This document shows positions 11,063 to 23,266 of a stretch of 64,000 nucleotides of DNA, piece by piece. Every line of letters starts with the position of its first letter. Position 1 is the stretch's first letter. The notes under the pieces were generated by a model that made no database searches, had not been told where the DNA came from, and worked only from the letters and a program-made list of their open reading frames with translations. The DNA comes from Plenodomus lindquistii (lineage: Eukaryota; Ascomycota; Dothideomycetes; Pleosporales; Leptosphaeriaceae), in assembly GCA_025504975.1 (NCBI GenBank), contig JANUWI010000008.1, positions 310,001-374,000 on the forward strand. The letters run 5' to 3'. A program made the position numbers and the translations under genes.

Positions 11063-12882
11063 CTACACAACAAACCCCCCACTATTGATCTGTCTCGGCT
11101 CTCCCGCAGCCTCAAACGTCCCATTCCTCAACAACCTTAGTCCCTGCGCCGTACTACCCCCAGGAGCAACCCACGTCACATTCGCCCCCAAGCCCTTCAA
11201 AAACGCCGTCGTCGAATTATCAAACGCATACTCGAAGCTCACTTGCGCCGGCACCAACTGATCGTGAATTCTAGGCTGCGCCAACGCCTCAGCAGTCGTC
11301 ATCCCGCCGTCAAGAATATGAATCAGGTTCTGGATAGTGGAAGTGATAATACGACTTCCACCCGCTGCGCCAATGGCGACGTAGAAGGCGTTGACGGTGG
11401 CATTGAGGTGTTCTACGATGACGGGAGAGATGGAAGAGAGTGGGCGTTTTCCCGGGCGGATAAAGTTTGCAGGGCTGGGGATGTATCCGAATGCGTTTGT
11501 GGTGTTTGGAATGGAGAAGTCGTTCATTTCGTTGTTCATTATTACGCCGGTTTCTGGGACGACGAGTTTGCTGCCGAAGAGGAGGTTTACGGTTGTGGTG
11601 AGGGTGATGGCCATGCCGGATTTGTCGGCTGTTACAATGTGCGAGGTCCCTGGTGTTTCGAGGGATTCGAGACCGGTGGGGTTGTAGTAGGATGTGTTGA
11701 AGGTTCTGGAGTCGGAAATTTTGGCCCGGACTTCTTTTGCGGTGGCTTCGGAGATCATTTGGGTTTGGTATTCGTCGATGCCGTCGAGGAAGAGGGGGTC
11801 GCCTAGGTTGGCGCGCATGCCGTATGCGAATTTCATGCTCTCGTCTAGGCGGTGGGTGGTGAGGTTGAGGTTCTCTGGGTCGCCGACTTGGGAGTAGCCT
11901 TCCATGATCTTGAGACTGGCCAAAGCGACCTCGCCTCCACTGGGTGCGCTACATGATGTGAGCTTGTAGTCGCGGTAGGTGATGGTGGACGGCTTTCGGA
12001 TCGCGACTGTATAGTTCTTGAGGTCTTCTACTGTCATGGTACCGTTTGCAGCCTGGAGTGCACGGATGGTAGCTTCAGCAATAGGCCCATTGTAGAATGC
12101 ATCAGGACCCTCTTGGGCAAGAGTCTCGAGCGTATTGGCATAACGCTTGCGAGTGATGGTCTCGTTGAGCTTCAGGAGGCGACCTTGAGGCGCAAAGTCC
12201 AGCGCAAATTCCAAGTCATTGACCAAGAAGTTCGAAGTGGCGTTCTCGCCTGCGGAAGCAATGGCGGATGCCATGTACTTGACGAGATCTGCGTTGACCG
12301 CCCAGCCGTTCCTAGCGACATTGACTGCAGGCGTGAGGACAGTGGCCCATGGCAAGACGCCATAATTCTCGTGAAGATGTTGCAGGCCGCGTACTTCTCC
12401 TGGAACACCGGATGCTAGACCACCCTCTATACTGGCATCCTCGTTGTTCTTGTACATGTCTTCGAAAGCAGCAGCAGGTGCAGTCTCTCGGAAGTCAATG
12501 AACTCGTAGGTACCATTTGGTGCGCGGACGAGCATGAAGCCACCGCCTCCAAGGCCTGTCATAGATTAACATGGTTATACTCGAGTGCCGCCCTCATCTT
12601 GAACTCACCAGAGTGGTACATGCCCACAACACCAACACAAGCGACTGTCCCAACCATGGCGTCTGCAGCATTGCCGCCCAGCTTGAGCAGCTCAATGCCA
12701 ATATGACTGCAGATCTCAGCCTCACTCGCGACCGCTCCCAATTCTCCCTCCTTCACGACCGGTGGCGCAGGCGAACTTGACGGACATGGTGCTTTGCTCG
12801 AGACTGGATTGCCAATCGCGGTCTGCAGCATCAAAAACCCCGTCAGACATTTGGACAACCTCGCAGCAGTACCACGCGCCAT
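11063..12882 (-). CDS. ggt: gamma-glutamyltransferase (gamma-glutamyl hydrolase)
   Basis: Exons in coding order are 12882-12609 and 12555-11063 (53-bp intron). An upstream in-frame ATG at 12948 would add 22 residues. I prefer 12882 because it opens a signal-peptide-like N-terminus (MARG, then a hydrophobic stretch to about residue 25). The product is 588 residues, the usual length. Family marks are GLGGGGFML near the N-terminus, FRETAP (the Arg contacts the gamma-glutamyl group), the SAPSGG segment, and the autoprocessing and catalytic threonine, about Thr395, in TPGTSHIVTADKSG followed by TTTVNLLFGS. The enzyme cleaves glutathione and its conjugates and is secreted or vacuolar in fungi. It should mature into large and small subunits by cleavage before Thr395. 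Several N-glycosylation sequons (NGT, NAT, NET) fit secretion. It shares a promoter with MSH3. Confidence 0.93.
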
Positions 12883-12948
12883 GATGAGATAGTCACGAAA
12901 AGTGAGCAAAGAATCAAGCTCTTGCGACAGCGGGAATAACGAGCCCAT

Positions 12949-13734
12949 GGTAGACTATAAGCTTGGCCTTAGCCGGGTTGGTGGGTCGCGCTGGGCCAGT
13001 GACAGTCGGCGCGGAAGCCGTAATAGTCAATCGCTGGTACAGATTGGGAAGCTGGGACCTGGAGGCTGGGGTTGCGGCGCAATTACGTGAGGGGCTGAAT
13101 CGCGACATGATGGCTGACGCGTGGGAGGCTACTTCGGGGTATATAGCAGATGTGATGGTGGATTGGAGGCGTGTAATAGTCACGATAGCGGAGGCGGCGA
13201 AAACGGGACGAGATAGGCGGTATTGCGGGGGGGAAGATAACGGTAAACTTGGCTCCACAGCCAACGGGCGGCGTAAGCTTGTTCACGCCATGGTCAATTG
13301 TTCAGACTTGCAGAATTGCTCGTTACCATGACACTCGAAAGTGCTCGTTATGTCTACTGTGTAAGATGTATGATAAGCTTTCGGGGGCATTGCGTGCCGA
13401 AGAGTAGGCCTGTAAGCTGCAGATGTAGTAGTAACGTTAACACTGCAATAACGGTAGCTAATCGCGATTGGCTAACCACCAGCTACCACTCGTAGGCGAC
13501 AGCCATGCTGCAATGAATTCATGAGTAGTGTTATTCCCAGTAACTGCAATGACGATGCTCAGAGTCCCAAAGGTGAGATGTTTCTACGTGCATACAGATG
13601 TCGTGGGAGAGGTGACTGGCTGGCGTTGATTCGACCATGTGACTGCGTCATGCCCAATGGTCGCGTCGCGTCGCCTCGCGCGTCCTTGGCCACACGTCGA
13701 CGGCGCAACCGTCTCAACCCCACAAACCGCCACA
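12949..13734. promoter_or_regulatory. bidirectional promoter region, GGT / MSH3
   Basis: About 790 bases lie between the two divergent start regions (from 12883 if the GGT start at 12882 is right). No supported gene is in it; short ORFs here have no homology-like features. I could not assign a specific factor site with confidence. Confidence 0.5.
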
Positions 13735-16700
13735 ATGGCACCCAAAAGCAGCCAATCCATACCCAGCGCTTCGCAAAAGGGCAAACAGCAGACAATCTCG
13801 AGTTTCTTCGCCCCAAAGCCAACACAAGCCACCAAGCCGGCACCAACCCCAAAGGCCGTCCCGAAGCCCGCTGCGAAGCCTGTCGTGCAGCCCGTCGCGC
13901 CTGTTGAGACCAATGGCACCGACCATGAAAGCGACGAGGACGACCAACTCCCATTGTCACAGCCATTGCCGACCCGCAAGCGTACAGTGGCCAAAGATGA
14001 CGACTACGACGATTCGGGACGGTCTTCGCCTTCAAAGCGCGTACGCCTTGCGAACAACGACTCCCCACGCCAGTCGCTCGGGCAGACTTCTGCCACCGAT
14101 CTGAACACACCGAAGCCCCCCAAAATCACCGATCGAACATCCAAGTTCCTATTGTCATCTTCACAGCCGGCACGCGACGAAAATGACGATGAGGAAGACG
14201 CCGTAGCATCCCAAAAGCAGAGGCAAAGGCTGCACGAGAAATTTGTCAAGAAGTTGGGACGACCAGATAGCTTTGCAGAACTCAGGCGGAGAAACAAGAG
14301 CATCTCGGACGAGCATGCCAACGGAGACGAAGCAGAGGCCGACGAGGATGAGGATGAGGAGCCAGCCCCGAAGCCCGCGAAAGGAAAGAAGGGCGCTGCC
14401 ACGAAGAAGGCCTCCAAACTGACACCCATGGAGATACAATATCTGGACATCAAGCGCAAACACTTGGATACCGTCGTGGTCATGGAGGTCGGCTACAAAT
14501 ACAAGTTCTTTGGTGAAGACGCTAGAACAGCATCCAAGGAGCTGGGAATTGTGTGTATACCTGGCAAGTTCAGATATGACGAACATCCTTCAGAAGCGCA
14601 CCTCGATCGATTTGCATCGGCAAGCTTCCCCACACATCGTCTCCAAGTCCACGTCAAGCGGCTCGTGCAAGCAAATCACAAGGTTGGCGTGGTGCGGCAA
14701 GTCGAGACCGCGGCGCTGAAGGCAGTGGGAAACAACAGAAACACACCCTTCGTTCGAAAGCTCACAAACCTTTACACCAAAGGCACATACGTGGACGATG
14801 TCGAGGGTCTGGAGACTCCAACAGCGGGCTCGGGACCCGGCGCTCAGTCTACTGGCTACCTATTGTGCATCACGGAGACGAATGCAAAAGGCTGGGGCAC
14901 CGACGAGAAAGTACAGGTCGGACTGGTCGCTGTTCAGCCAGCGACTGGTGACATCATCTACGATGACTTTGAGGACGGCTTCATGCGAAGCGAGATCGAG
15001 ACCAGGATGCTTCACATTGCTCCGGCGGAGTTCTTGGTAGTCGGGGATTTATCGAAGGCTACAGAAAAGCTCATCCAACATCTTTCCGCAAGCAAGACCA
15101 ACGTGTTTGGCGACAGATCTCGTGTCGAACGAGTCGAGAAGCCCAAGACTATGGCAGCGCAGGCGTATAGCCATATCTCAAACTTCTACGCTGGTAAGAT
15201 GAAGTCGAGTCAAGATGGCGACTCCGACCAGCAAGGTGCTATCTTGGACAAGGTGCATCAGCTGTCAGAACACGTCACAATTTGTCTGTCTGCTATGATT
15301 ACCTATCTGAGTGACTATGGCTTGGAGCACGTGTTCGACCTCACAAAGTACTTCCAGCCATTCAGCGCACGGTCTTACATGCTACTCAATGGCAACACAC
15401 TATCAAGCCTAGAAATCTATCAGAATCAAACAGACTACACGGCAAAGGGCAGTCTCTTCTGGACCATGGATCGTACAAAGACACGCTTCGGGCAGCGCCT
15501 ACTACGGAAGTGGATCGGTCGTCCTTTGATTGACAGAGCCAGGCTGGAAGAACGGATAGGCGCAGTGGAGGAGCTCAAAGAGGGCGAGAACACGATACCT
15601 GTCGACAAGTTAAAGGCCATGCTGGGCAAAATCAGGACAGATCTCGAAAAGGTGCTTATCCGCATCTACTACAAGAAATGCTCGAGACCAGAGCTTCTGG
15701 CTGCTCTCCAGACACTTCAGGAGATCTCGAGTCATTACTTGTCCGCGAAAACACCGGAGGAGAGCGGCTTCAAGTCGACGTTGTTGAGCGAGGCTGTCTC
15801 GAACGTGCCAAAAATCTATGAGGACCTGAACGGTTTCCTTGATCAAATCAATGCACAATCTGCGAAGGACGACGACAAGTATTCCTTCTTCCGCGAGGAA
15901 CATGAAGCAGAAGACATCAACGACCTCAAGCTCAGCATTGCGTCAGTAGAAGACGATCTCAATACGCACAAGAAAGACGCAGGCGCAAAGCTTGGCAAGT
16001 CCAAAGTCGATTACGTGACCGTGGCAGGTATAGAGTACCTGATCGAAGTCAAACGCAAATCGACGGAAGAAAAGAAAGTTCCCGCCTCGTGGCAGCAAAT
16101 ATCCGCCACAAAGTCTACTCTGCGTTTCCACACGCCAGAAGTGAAACGCATGTTGCAGGAACGTGATCAGTACAAAGAGTCGCTCGCTGCAGCCTGCGAC
16201 GCTGCATTCATGCGCTTCCTTGATTCCATTTCAGCAAAGTATCAACAACTCCGTGATTGCGTCTCCTCTCTGGCAACACTGGATGCCCTCCTTTCACTCG
16301 CAACACTAGCTTCACAGCCTGGCTACGTAAAGCCTACCTTCACCGATGACATTCAAATCAATATCACAGGCGGCCGCCACCCAATGGTCGAGCAGCTCCT
16401 CCTCGACAGCTACGTACCCAACGATCTATATCTTTCCCACAACAGCACACGCTCCCTCCTCATCACAGGCCCCAACATGGGCGGAAAATCCTCCTACGTG
16501 CGCGCCACAGCCCTAATCGCCATCATGGGACAAATTGGCTCGTACGTCCCCGCCACCGAAGCCAAACTCGGCATGCTAGACGCAGTATACACACGCATGG
16601 GCGCCCTAGACAACATGCTCAAAGGCGAATCCACCTTCATGGTCGAACTCAGCGAAACAAGCGATATCCTCAAATCCGCTACGCCCCGCTCCCTCATCAT

Positions 16701-17197
16701 CCTCGATGAACTGGGTCGCGGGACTTCAACCTTTGATGGTGTTGCTATTGCCGAAGCAGTGCTGGACTATGTGATTCGTGATTTGAAGAGCCTGACGCTG
16801 TTCATAACGCATTACCAACATCTTGCTAAATTGCAAAATCGCTTTCCAGACGGCGAGCTGAAGAACGTGCATATGCGGTTTGAAGAGCGGGATGGTGGGA
16901 AGGAAGTCGTGTTCTTGTATGAGGCGGCAGAGGGGACGAGTCATAGATCCTATGGACTTAATGTTGCGCGGTTGGCGAGGGTGCCGGAGAAGGTTATTGG
17001 GATTGCAGGGGTGAAGAGTCGCGAGTTGGAGGAGAGTATGGGGGCGTGTAAAATGGAGAATATGTAAGTCTTGACACACGCGTGGGATTTGGGGACATGC
17101 GCTAACTTTGAGCAGGTCGAGGATGGTGAAGGGATTGTTGACTGAAGGTGATGAAGCGAGTTTGGAGAAGTTGGTGGAGGGGATTGAGCAGCTTTGA
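13735..17197 (+). CDS. MSH3: DNA mismatch repair protein MSH3
   Basis: Exons are 13735-17063 and 17116-17197. The 52-bp intron lies near the 3' end (GTAAGT, GCTAAC branch, GCAG) and converts an apparent stop into a 28-codon extension. The product is 1,136 residues. The ATG at 13735 starts MAPKSS; the frame is open upstream, but there a non-AUG would be needed. Residues 18-25 (QQTISSFF) form a PIP-box for PCNA. The MutS I domain opens with KRKHLDTVVVMEVGYKYKFF, the MSH3-type mismatch-binding region that lacks the Phe-X-Glu of MSH6. Lever and clamp domains follow. The ATPase has Walker A GPNMGGKSS (about 912-920) and Walker B LIILDELGRGTSTFDG (about 984). MSH3 pairs with MSH2 as MutS-beta and repairs insertion/deletion loops in the nucleus. 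The acidic, low-complexity N-terminus (residues 30-200) is usual. Confidence 0.96.
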
Positions 17198-17458
17198 AAG
17201 TGAGTGGACATTCTGCTCCTGCGGTATGCAAAGTACATTCGAACGATATACTTCGTTGTGGGATCTTCTACACACCAGCATGGAGTATGGCGCGCAGGGT
17301 AGGTTATATGGTATGATACGCACATGATATCAAGGTCAAAGTGAAAAAGGCGTGCCGCAATACACTGTACATGAATTAGCAACATGTAACAAATACATAT
17401 ACACATGTACAACGCCCGTGTTCTATACTATCTATGGGTATCTCATCCACCACATCAC

Positions 17459-18725
17459 CTACGCAACCTTCTCCACAACCAACTTCCCCTCCCCATCCTC
17501 CAGCGCAATAAGCCCGCTAGCTTCAATCTGCTTCTTCCACTTACTACTCTCATACCTCGCTGTCACAACCGTCAATCTGAGCGGCGGCTCGTCCATAGCC
17601 TCCCCCTCCGCCACCGGAACATGCGTAAACGTCCATCTGCCAAACGCCCAGTTGAGAATATACCGCGCTCGACCACTCGGCACACCCGTTGTGGCTGGCA
17701 TATCCGGATCTGAGGATTTTGGCGGTGAGGAGGCATACAGGATACCTTTTATACGGTAGACTTCGTCTTTTGTGGGGTCGGAGAGGAGGGTCGCGAGTTT
17801 ATTTGTATCCACCACTCCTTTACCCGATGTATTTCCATCCAACCGTATACTCAACACCTCGACTTCACTCGAATGTCCATGATCATGATCGTGTCCTGCA
17901 TGAGCACCACCACCCAATACATTGTCCGTCGTCCCCGCCAACCTCGCATCCAACCCAAACACGACATCCCTACTAACCCAGCCCTTCCTACTCTTGGTCC
18001 TCGGAATCTGGGGCTCAACATCAAGTTCTAAAATCTTATCCTCTACATCTTCCAGCCGCCGCTCAGATACTAATTCCCATTTATTCAGCACGATGAGGTC
18101 GGTGTAGTGGGCTTGCATTTTGGCAGTTAGACTCGTGTCTTCGTAGCCGTTCCAATTCTCCACATCGACGACGCTGAGGACGCCGTCGAGGATGTATTTT
18201 GCCTCCCCTCCGACTCCTGCTCCTTCTCCTTCTTTGTTTGCAGTACTTTCCCGCGCAAGACGATTTACTTCCATGGCTAGTGTGGCGGGGAATGCGCTCC
18301 CGGAGGTCTCAATGACGATGCGGTCGGGTGTGCTGAGTTGGCAGAGTTCCTCAAGTGCGGTGGAGAGCTGCCCAACGAGGTTGCAGCATATACATCCGTT
18401 GAGGAGTTCGCGGACGGAGGAGATGGAGGAGGAGGATGTGAGGGCCGAGTCGATGGGGAGGGAGCCGAATTCGTTTTTTAGGAGGGCGAGTTTGTAGGTT
18501 GGGGGGAGTTGGGGGAGGAGGTTGAGGATTAGTGCTGTGTGGGTGGGTGTGGGTTAGTGATTTATTCTGTAGGCGAGGGATTTGAGGGACTCTGGGGAAT
18601 TGGGCGTGTGTTGCTGTGGTGTGGCGTGGTATGGTGGTGGATGTATGCGAGTGTGATAGACAGGACGTACTCGTCTTTCCCGAGCCCAAAAACCCCGTAA
18701 TAATCGTTATAGGAGTCGGCGCCAT
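17459..18725 (-). CDS. CobW/COG0523 metallochaperone GTPase
   Basis: Exons in coding order are 18725-18671 and 18534-17459. The intron of 136 bp is long for this window, and the product is 376 residues. Joining the exons restores the P-loop GFLGSGKTTLILN at residues 11-23. The metal-binding GCICCNL (CxCC) follows, then ETSGSAFPA (switch region), SVVDVEN, and the guanine-specificity motif NKWE. A His-rich loop, HAGHDHDHGH, lies between the GTPase and the C-terminal CobW_C domain. G3E GTPases of this class deliver zinc or cobalt to client enzymes using GTP; eukaryotic ZNG1 serves methionine aminopeptidase. The CxCC plus His loop fits zinc. Whether this is the ZNG1 orthologue or a paralogue cannot be settled here. 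The gene is convergent with MSH3. Confidence 0.9.
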
Positions 18726-19120
18726 TTTCTCAAAATCTCCAATTCTACCTCGTATTGTCTGTACACTCAATTCGTCAACAAGCAAAGGTAAAACAAAAAG
18801 TCCTATACAAAACTCAACCTCAACCTCAACGTCTAATCGATAAGCCCGCCGCCCCCACCATCCCTCCTTCCGCCAAGCCCCCTTCACCCCTGCCAACTCT
18901 AAAACCAACGTTCAGGCATCCCAGGGTCCAATGACGTAGCCAAGCGGGGACACAGCACGTCAATCCACCAGCGCAGGGCCAACGGACGACTTGCCCTGGC
19001 AGCAGCACCGATGTGCGCCCGCACTATGCGTCAATACCAAGACAACAAACGTCTTTTGTACAAGGGCTAGATCCTGCTTTTGCGGCGTGGGTGTGTGGTA
19101 CACGGGCTAGGCTAGTGAGC

Positions 19121-19177
19121 AGGGGAGGGAGGGGTAAGCTACGAACGGACGGGCTGTGGTTGCGAGGGGTGTATAAG
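19121..19177 (+). promoter_or_regulatory. three STRE-like AGGGG elements and TATA box
   Basis: AGGGG occurs at 19121-19125, 19130-19134 and 19165-19169, followed by TATAAG at 19172-19177, about 150 bases upstream of the start codon at 19324. AGGGG is the stress-response element bound by Msn2/4-like C2H2 factors. The clustering next to a TATA box is suggestive but was not tested statistically. Confidence 0.55.
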
Positions 19178-19259
19178 TAGGGTAGGTGCTGCCTGAGCTC
19201 TTGTTTCTGTATCTACTGTACACTACAATCTAAACAACACTTTCCCAATTCCTTCACAT

Positions 19260-19323
19260 ACACACAACACCCCCCAACAACACAACACAACACAACACTC
19301 CCCAACACTCCCCAACACAAACA
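19260..19323 (+). repeat. CAACA-rich, G-free 5' leader
   Basis: The leader just upstream of the ATG at 19324 consists of near-perfect CAACA/ACAAC and CTCCCCAACA repeats with no G for about 64 bases. Such unstructured leaders allow efficient scanning. Its exact transcription start is unknown. Confidence 0.75.
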
Positions 19324-19792
19324 ATGGACTTCGTCAACAAGCTCTCCGGCGGCGGCTCCTCCAACCAAGGCAGCGTAAACGAGCAAGTCGTCCAGGGCCA
19401 AAACCAACAGCAATCCTCCGGCGGCAGCAGCGGCGGCGGTTTCCTCGGCGGCATCGGCGACAAGCTCAACTCTGCTGCTGGTGGAGGCCGCGAGAGCGAG
19501 AAGAACGAGGATTACCTGGACAAAGGTGTCGACTTTGTGCAGGAGAAGTTTATGGGTGCGGGTGCGCAGGATAATGAGGTTTGTTTTTTCGATTCTACCC
19601 CCCGAGCTGTGTCATGACGACGATGACGACGACTATTGTGGTATGAGGGCTTGGGCTAATAGGGTTATGTAATTTTAGTCTGCTGTTGAGCAAGCCAAGG
19701 ACGAACAGATTAGCGATGCTATTCGAAGGGGTTACAAGAGCACCGTCGGCTCGGACATTCCCATCAAGGACAAGGAAACTCGTTTCGGTTGA
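19324..19792 (+). CDS. small glycine/serine-rich stress-type protein
   Basis: Exons are 19324-19578 and 19679-19792. The 100-bp intron has a GTTTGT donor, GGGCTAAT branch and TTTTAG acceptor in phase 0, giving 122 residues. The N-terminal half (MDFVNKL, then Gly/Ser/Gln-rich) is low complexity with FLGGIGDKLNSAAGGG. The middle has KNEDYLDKGVDFVQEKF, an amphipathic helix, and the C-terminal half is charged and ends KDKETRFG. There is no signal peptide or membrane segment. Small fungal proteins of this layout are common and often stress-induced. This fits the STRE-like elements upstream, but I cannot name a family with confidence. The disordered composition suggests a hydrophilin-like or chaperone-like role, which is inference. 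Confidence 0.8.
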
Positions 19793-20325
19793 GCGTTGAG
19801 CGCGATGGATGGATGGACAGACACAACTGCTGTGTGATTTGCCATAATTAGGCCATTGGGGGGAACAAGAGTTCGCCTCTGCCTTGTTAATCATGATGAT
19901 AACAATCGGACATCTGATAGTCTGGAATAACAATATCTCAAAACTGTAACGTGTCCTGTTTGTTCTGAGCCTATGCACTTCCGAAGTAATGGAATAGCAC
20001 ATTGATAATTCTTACTGACCAGGCGACGTACAATTCCTCAGCATCTAAGGATAATCACGTTCCAAGAAGAATGAATGTACATCGCCAAAACTCCGTCCAT
20101 GCACGCTTGCTATACTCCACATCCGATCATCCCTATCCCATACCATCCATGACCTGACACTGCTTGTCGTGCTGAAACCATACATGCCCGCACCTTAGAT
20201 CAATCATCCATCGTAACGTCGTGAAAAAAGAGGGGTATCTTGCTTACGAGACGGAAGTGTCAATGTGACAAAAGTCTCACAAGTCTTTGTACAGTGGCAA
20301 AAGAGATACCTCATTAGTACTACGA
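19793..20325. other. intergenic between convergent genes
   Basis: The 3' ends of two convergent genes meet here. No ORF or RNA gene is supported. Confidence 0.5.
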
Positions 20326-23191
20326 TTACTGAGGTGCAGGTGCGGAACGAATCTTGGCGAGCTTGTTCAGGACGCTTAGCAGACCTATGTTGATGTTAGT
20401 AATGTCATCTGAATCGCGTTGGCAGCTGATAGACTTACCAGTTGTGCCATTGGTGAGAGTAGACAGCGCAACAGAATTGCGGTCACCAACGGTAACGGTC
20501 TGCACGTTTGCAACGATGCCATCGTCCTTGAGTTGCTTGGCCCAGCGGAAGACGTTCTCATCGCTGCGATCGTTGCCAGCAACGAAGAGGAAATTTGGCC
20601 GAGCATCGTCCGTGTATCTGCTAAGAAGGTGCTGAGCTGCGCTCGCCTTGTCAAAGTCGATGGGCTCAATGACAACAGAGTCTTTCGAAGGGACAGCCTT
20701 GACTCTTTGCTGCTCACACGCATCATTAATGTGGTTCGCGCAGTCACCAGCGTGACGGCTGGATGAATCGTTATCGTGGCCCTTCTCGTAGTGGAAGATA
20801 AGTGAGCAGTGGCGTTCCTCGACGCGGCTGCCTTCAACACGCTCCATGTAGTACTGTAGTATAGGCTTCACGGATTCCTTCCACTTGATCGTCTTCTCCT
20901 CGTCCGGGAACATGATCCATTCGTTTGAGTTGCTTTCGCGCAAGAAGCATCCATTCTCGGCGATCAGCCCAAGGCCGCGAACGCGGTTGAAGATGAGCTC
21001 GGTCTCACGAACCGTCCGGCCGGTCATGACATACACCATGTTTCTCTCGTCAGAAAGAAGCTCGTTCAAGACGTCGATGACACGCCCAGTGTTCGTCAGA
21101 ACGGTGTTGTTAACAGAGCCGTACAACGCAAGTGTGCCTTCGTAGTCAAGGATGAATAGACGCCGCGAGGACTGCTCGTAGGCAGGGGTCACTTCAGCGA
21201 GCTTCAACCTCGGTATTGACATTGTATTGCGCTTGAACTGTTCATCGTGTACCTTGGCCAGGTGCGCGCTCAAGTTCTTGACCCAGAAGTCGCCAGTGTG
21301 GTGCATGACCATGTTACGCATCTTAGCATAACGACGGTCCTTTTCATCGTCGGTCATCTCAAGAGCGATCCTGAACGCTTCCGCGATATTGTTGTAGTCC
21401 CATGGGTTGACTGACAGCTCTGTACCCTGGAAGATGGCAGCACTACCAGTAAACTCGCTGAGGATCACCGGGCTGTGCTTCTTGCTGCTAGCCTTGCCGT
21501 CCTGGCAGATGACGAACTCGTGGACCGTCAGGTTCATGCCCTCACGCAAACTCGTGATCGCAAGGGCGTCCGCGATCGAGAGCAAAGCGAGGAACTGTGA
21601 AAACGCAATATCTTGCCGAAGAAAGACGAGTGGATTATGGGTTAGGGTGGAGTGGACAGCGTCGATACGGGTCACTATCTCGGAGACTGTAGCAGCCAAT
21701 TCACTATCCTCGGTCGTCGACGTGGCAACTTGGATGAGGACTACCTTATCCCTCCACTCAGGGTGCTTGTTGAGGAATAGTTCAAATGCCAGGAGCTTCT
21801 GTCGTACTCCTTGAATACTGTTTAGCTTATCGCGCGCGACGATGACCTTTTTGCCCTCGTAACGCTTCTGCATTGTTTGAATCCACTCGAGGACTTCAGG
21901 TTCTTCGCGTGCCAATGCAAGCGCATTAGGGTCAATGCCAATGGGTGATGCCCAGACGTTGACGAAGCGATTCTCGAGCTGTACGCCGTCCTCGGTTGCC
22001 TCGACGGAGAGAATTCTGCTACAGGTCTGGAGGAAGTGGTGGGCGTACTCTTGTGTCTGGAAAGCAACGAGGTTGGCTCCCAACATGCCATCGAGGAGCT
22101 CCTTGCGAGCGGCGAGGCAACGGAACACCTCCGACGAAGGAAAAGCTGTGTGAAGGAAGAACCCTATCTGCGCGTCAGGCAGCTTTTGTCGGATCATATT
22201 AGGGACAAGACACAGGTGGTAGTCGTGGATCCAGATAACGTCACCACGCTTGTAGTTCTTGACGACCTTGTCGGCGAAGGCTTGATTGACCTTGACGTAG
22301 AATACCCAAGAGTGATCCAGGAAGGCCTTGCTCTTGGGATGATCTGGGATGATGTAGTGGAAGACGGGCCACAAGATGGTCTTGCAGTAGTGTGCGTAAT
22401 GCCCATCAAAGTCCTTGTCGCTTACGAATACGGTCAGCGCTTGTTGCTCTTCTTCAAGCTTCTCGTAGATTTCCGTCTTCTTCTCGTCGTTCAGGCTATC
22501 GGTAGGGAAGCCGATCAGGCCCACGGTGAGGATGTTGTCTATGCTCTTGTTGGCGACAGCAGCACGGACGGCGTTGGAGAGACCACCGTTGCCCTGTACG
22601 GCAGGCACGACAGTGTACTCAGTAGACCATCGTGGATCAGCTGTCAGCCTCGCGACCTGTCGGCCCTTGGATCTCTCATTTTGAGCTTGTGCCCGCTCCT
22701 GCGCTTTTGCGTACTCCAAGATGGTCTGCGGCGGTGCAGGGTCGGTCCTTGACAAGGGCTGGTTGAAGAGGCCACCTGCACCCCACTCTGGAACATGGGC
22801 ATCGCTGCGGACCAGGCCTCGAGGGTCTGTTGGCTTGGGGAAGTGTGTGGCTGCGCTCGGCTGGCCAGGCGTGAAGAAGTCTTCGTGCTCTAGCATCGTC
22901 ATGGGCGTCTTGGGCAGCTGGATGTGGGAAGGAGGCGCCCGCTTCAGGAGACTCTGCGGTGGCTCCTCATGCTTGCTCCGAGTACTGACCACCGAGCCCT
23001 GGCGGCCAATATCGCTGAGCTTCGGGGGTGCGGGCTTCGTTGGAGAAGGCTTGGGGGAGCTGTTGTGCGTCTTTGACTCGTGGAAGTCAATGGTATACGG
23101 GAGAAATCTGCGTGACGTTAGTTTGTGGTGCAACGGGGAAGGAATATGAGTCGCGAGGGGTCACTTACAGAGACACGACGTGGGTAGACAT
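20326..23191 (-). CDS. trehalose-6-phosphate synthase complex regulatory subunit (TPS3/TSL1-like)
   Basis: Exons in coding order are 23191-23169, 23107-20439 and 20384-20326, giving 916 residues. The tiny first exon encodes MSTHVVSL and splices onto FLPYTIDF, the usual start of fungal TPS subunits. The last intron (54 bp, GTAAGT, ACTAAC branch) has no stop in frame. A GT20 domain (about residues 125-600) keeps GNGGLSNAV, WIHDYHL and REGMNL. The sugar-phosphate-binding region reads DKLNSIQGV instead of DRLDYIKGV, losing the Arg and Lys. A HAD phosphatase-like domain follows (about 650-880), whose motif I is DYEGT instead of DYDGT. Both degenerate sites point to a regulatory or scaffold subunit like yeast Tps3/Tsl1 or Aspergillus TpsC, not the Tps2 phosphatase. 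The Ser/Pro-rich N-terminus may be a phosphorylation platform. It is cytosolic. Confidence 0.92.
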
Positions 23192-23266
23192 GATGGGCGG
23201 TTGTTTGGCGTAGTCGCCCGTCGAGATTCGAGTTTGTCAAGCGGGACGAAGAGTGCGGGCGATTTC

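Larger units (their letters stand above)
18726..19323. other. divergent promoter and leader region
   Basis: This lies between the CobW gene (-) and the small glycine-rich protein gene (+). It holds three AGGGG elements and a TATA-like box (listed separately) and ends in a G-free leader. Confidence 0.6.
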
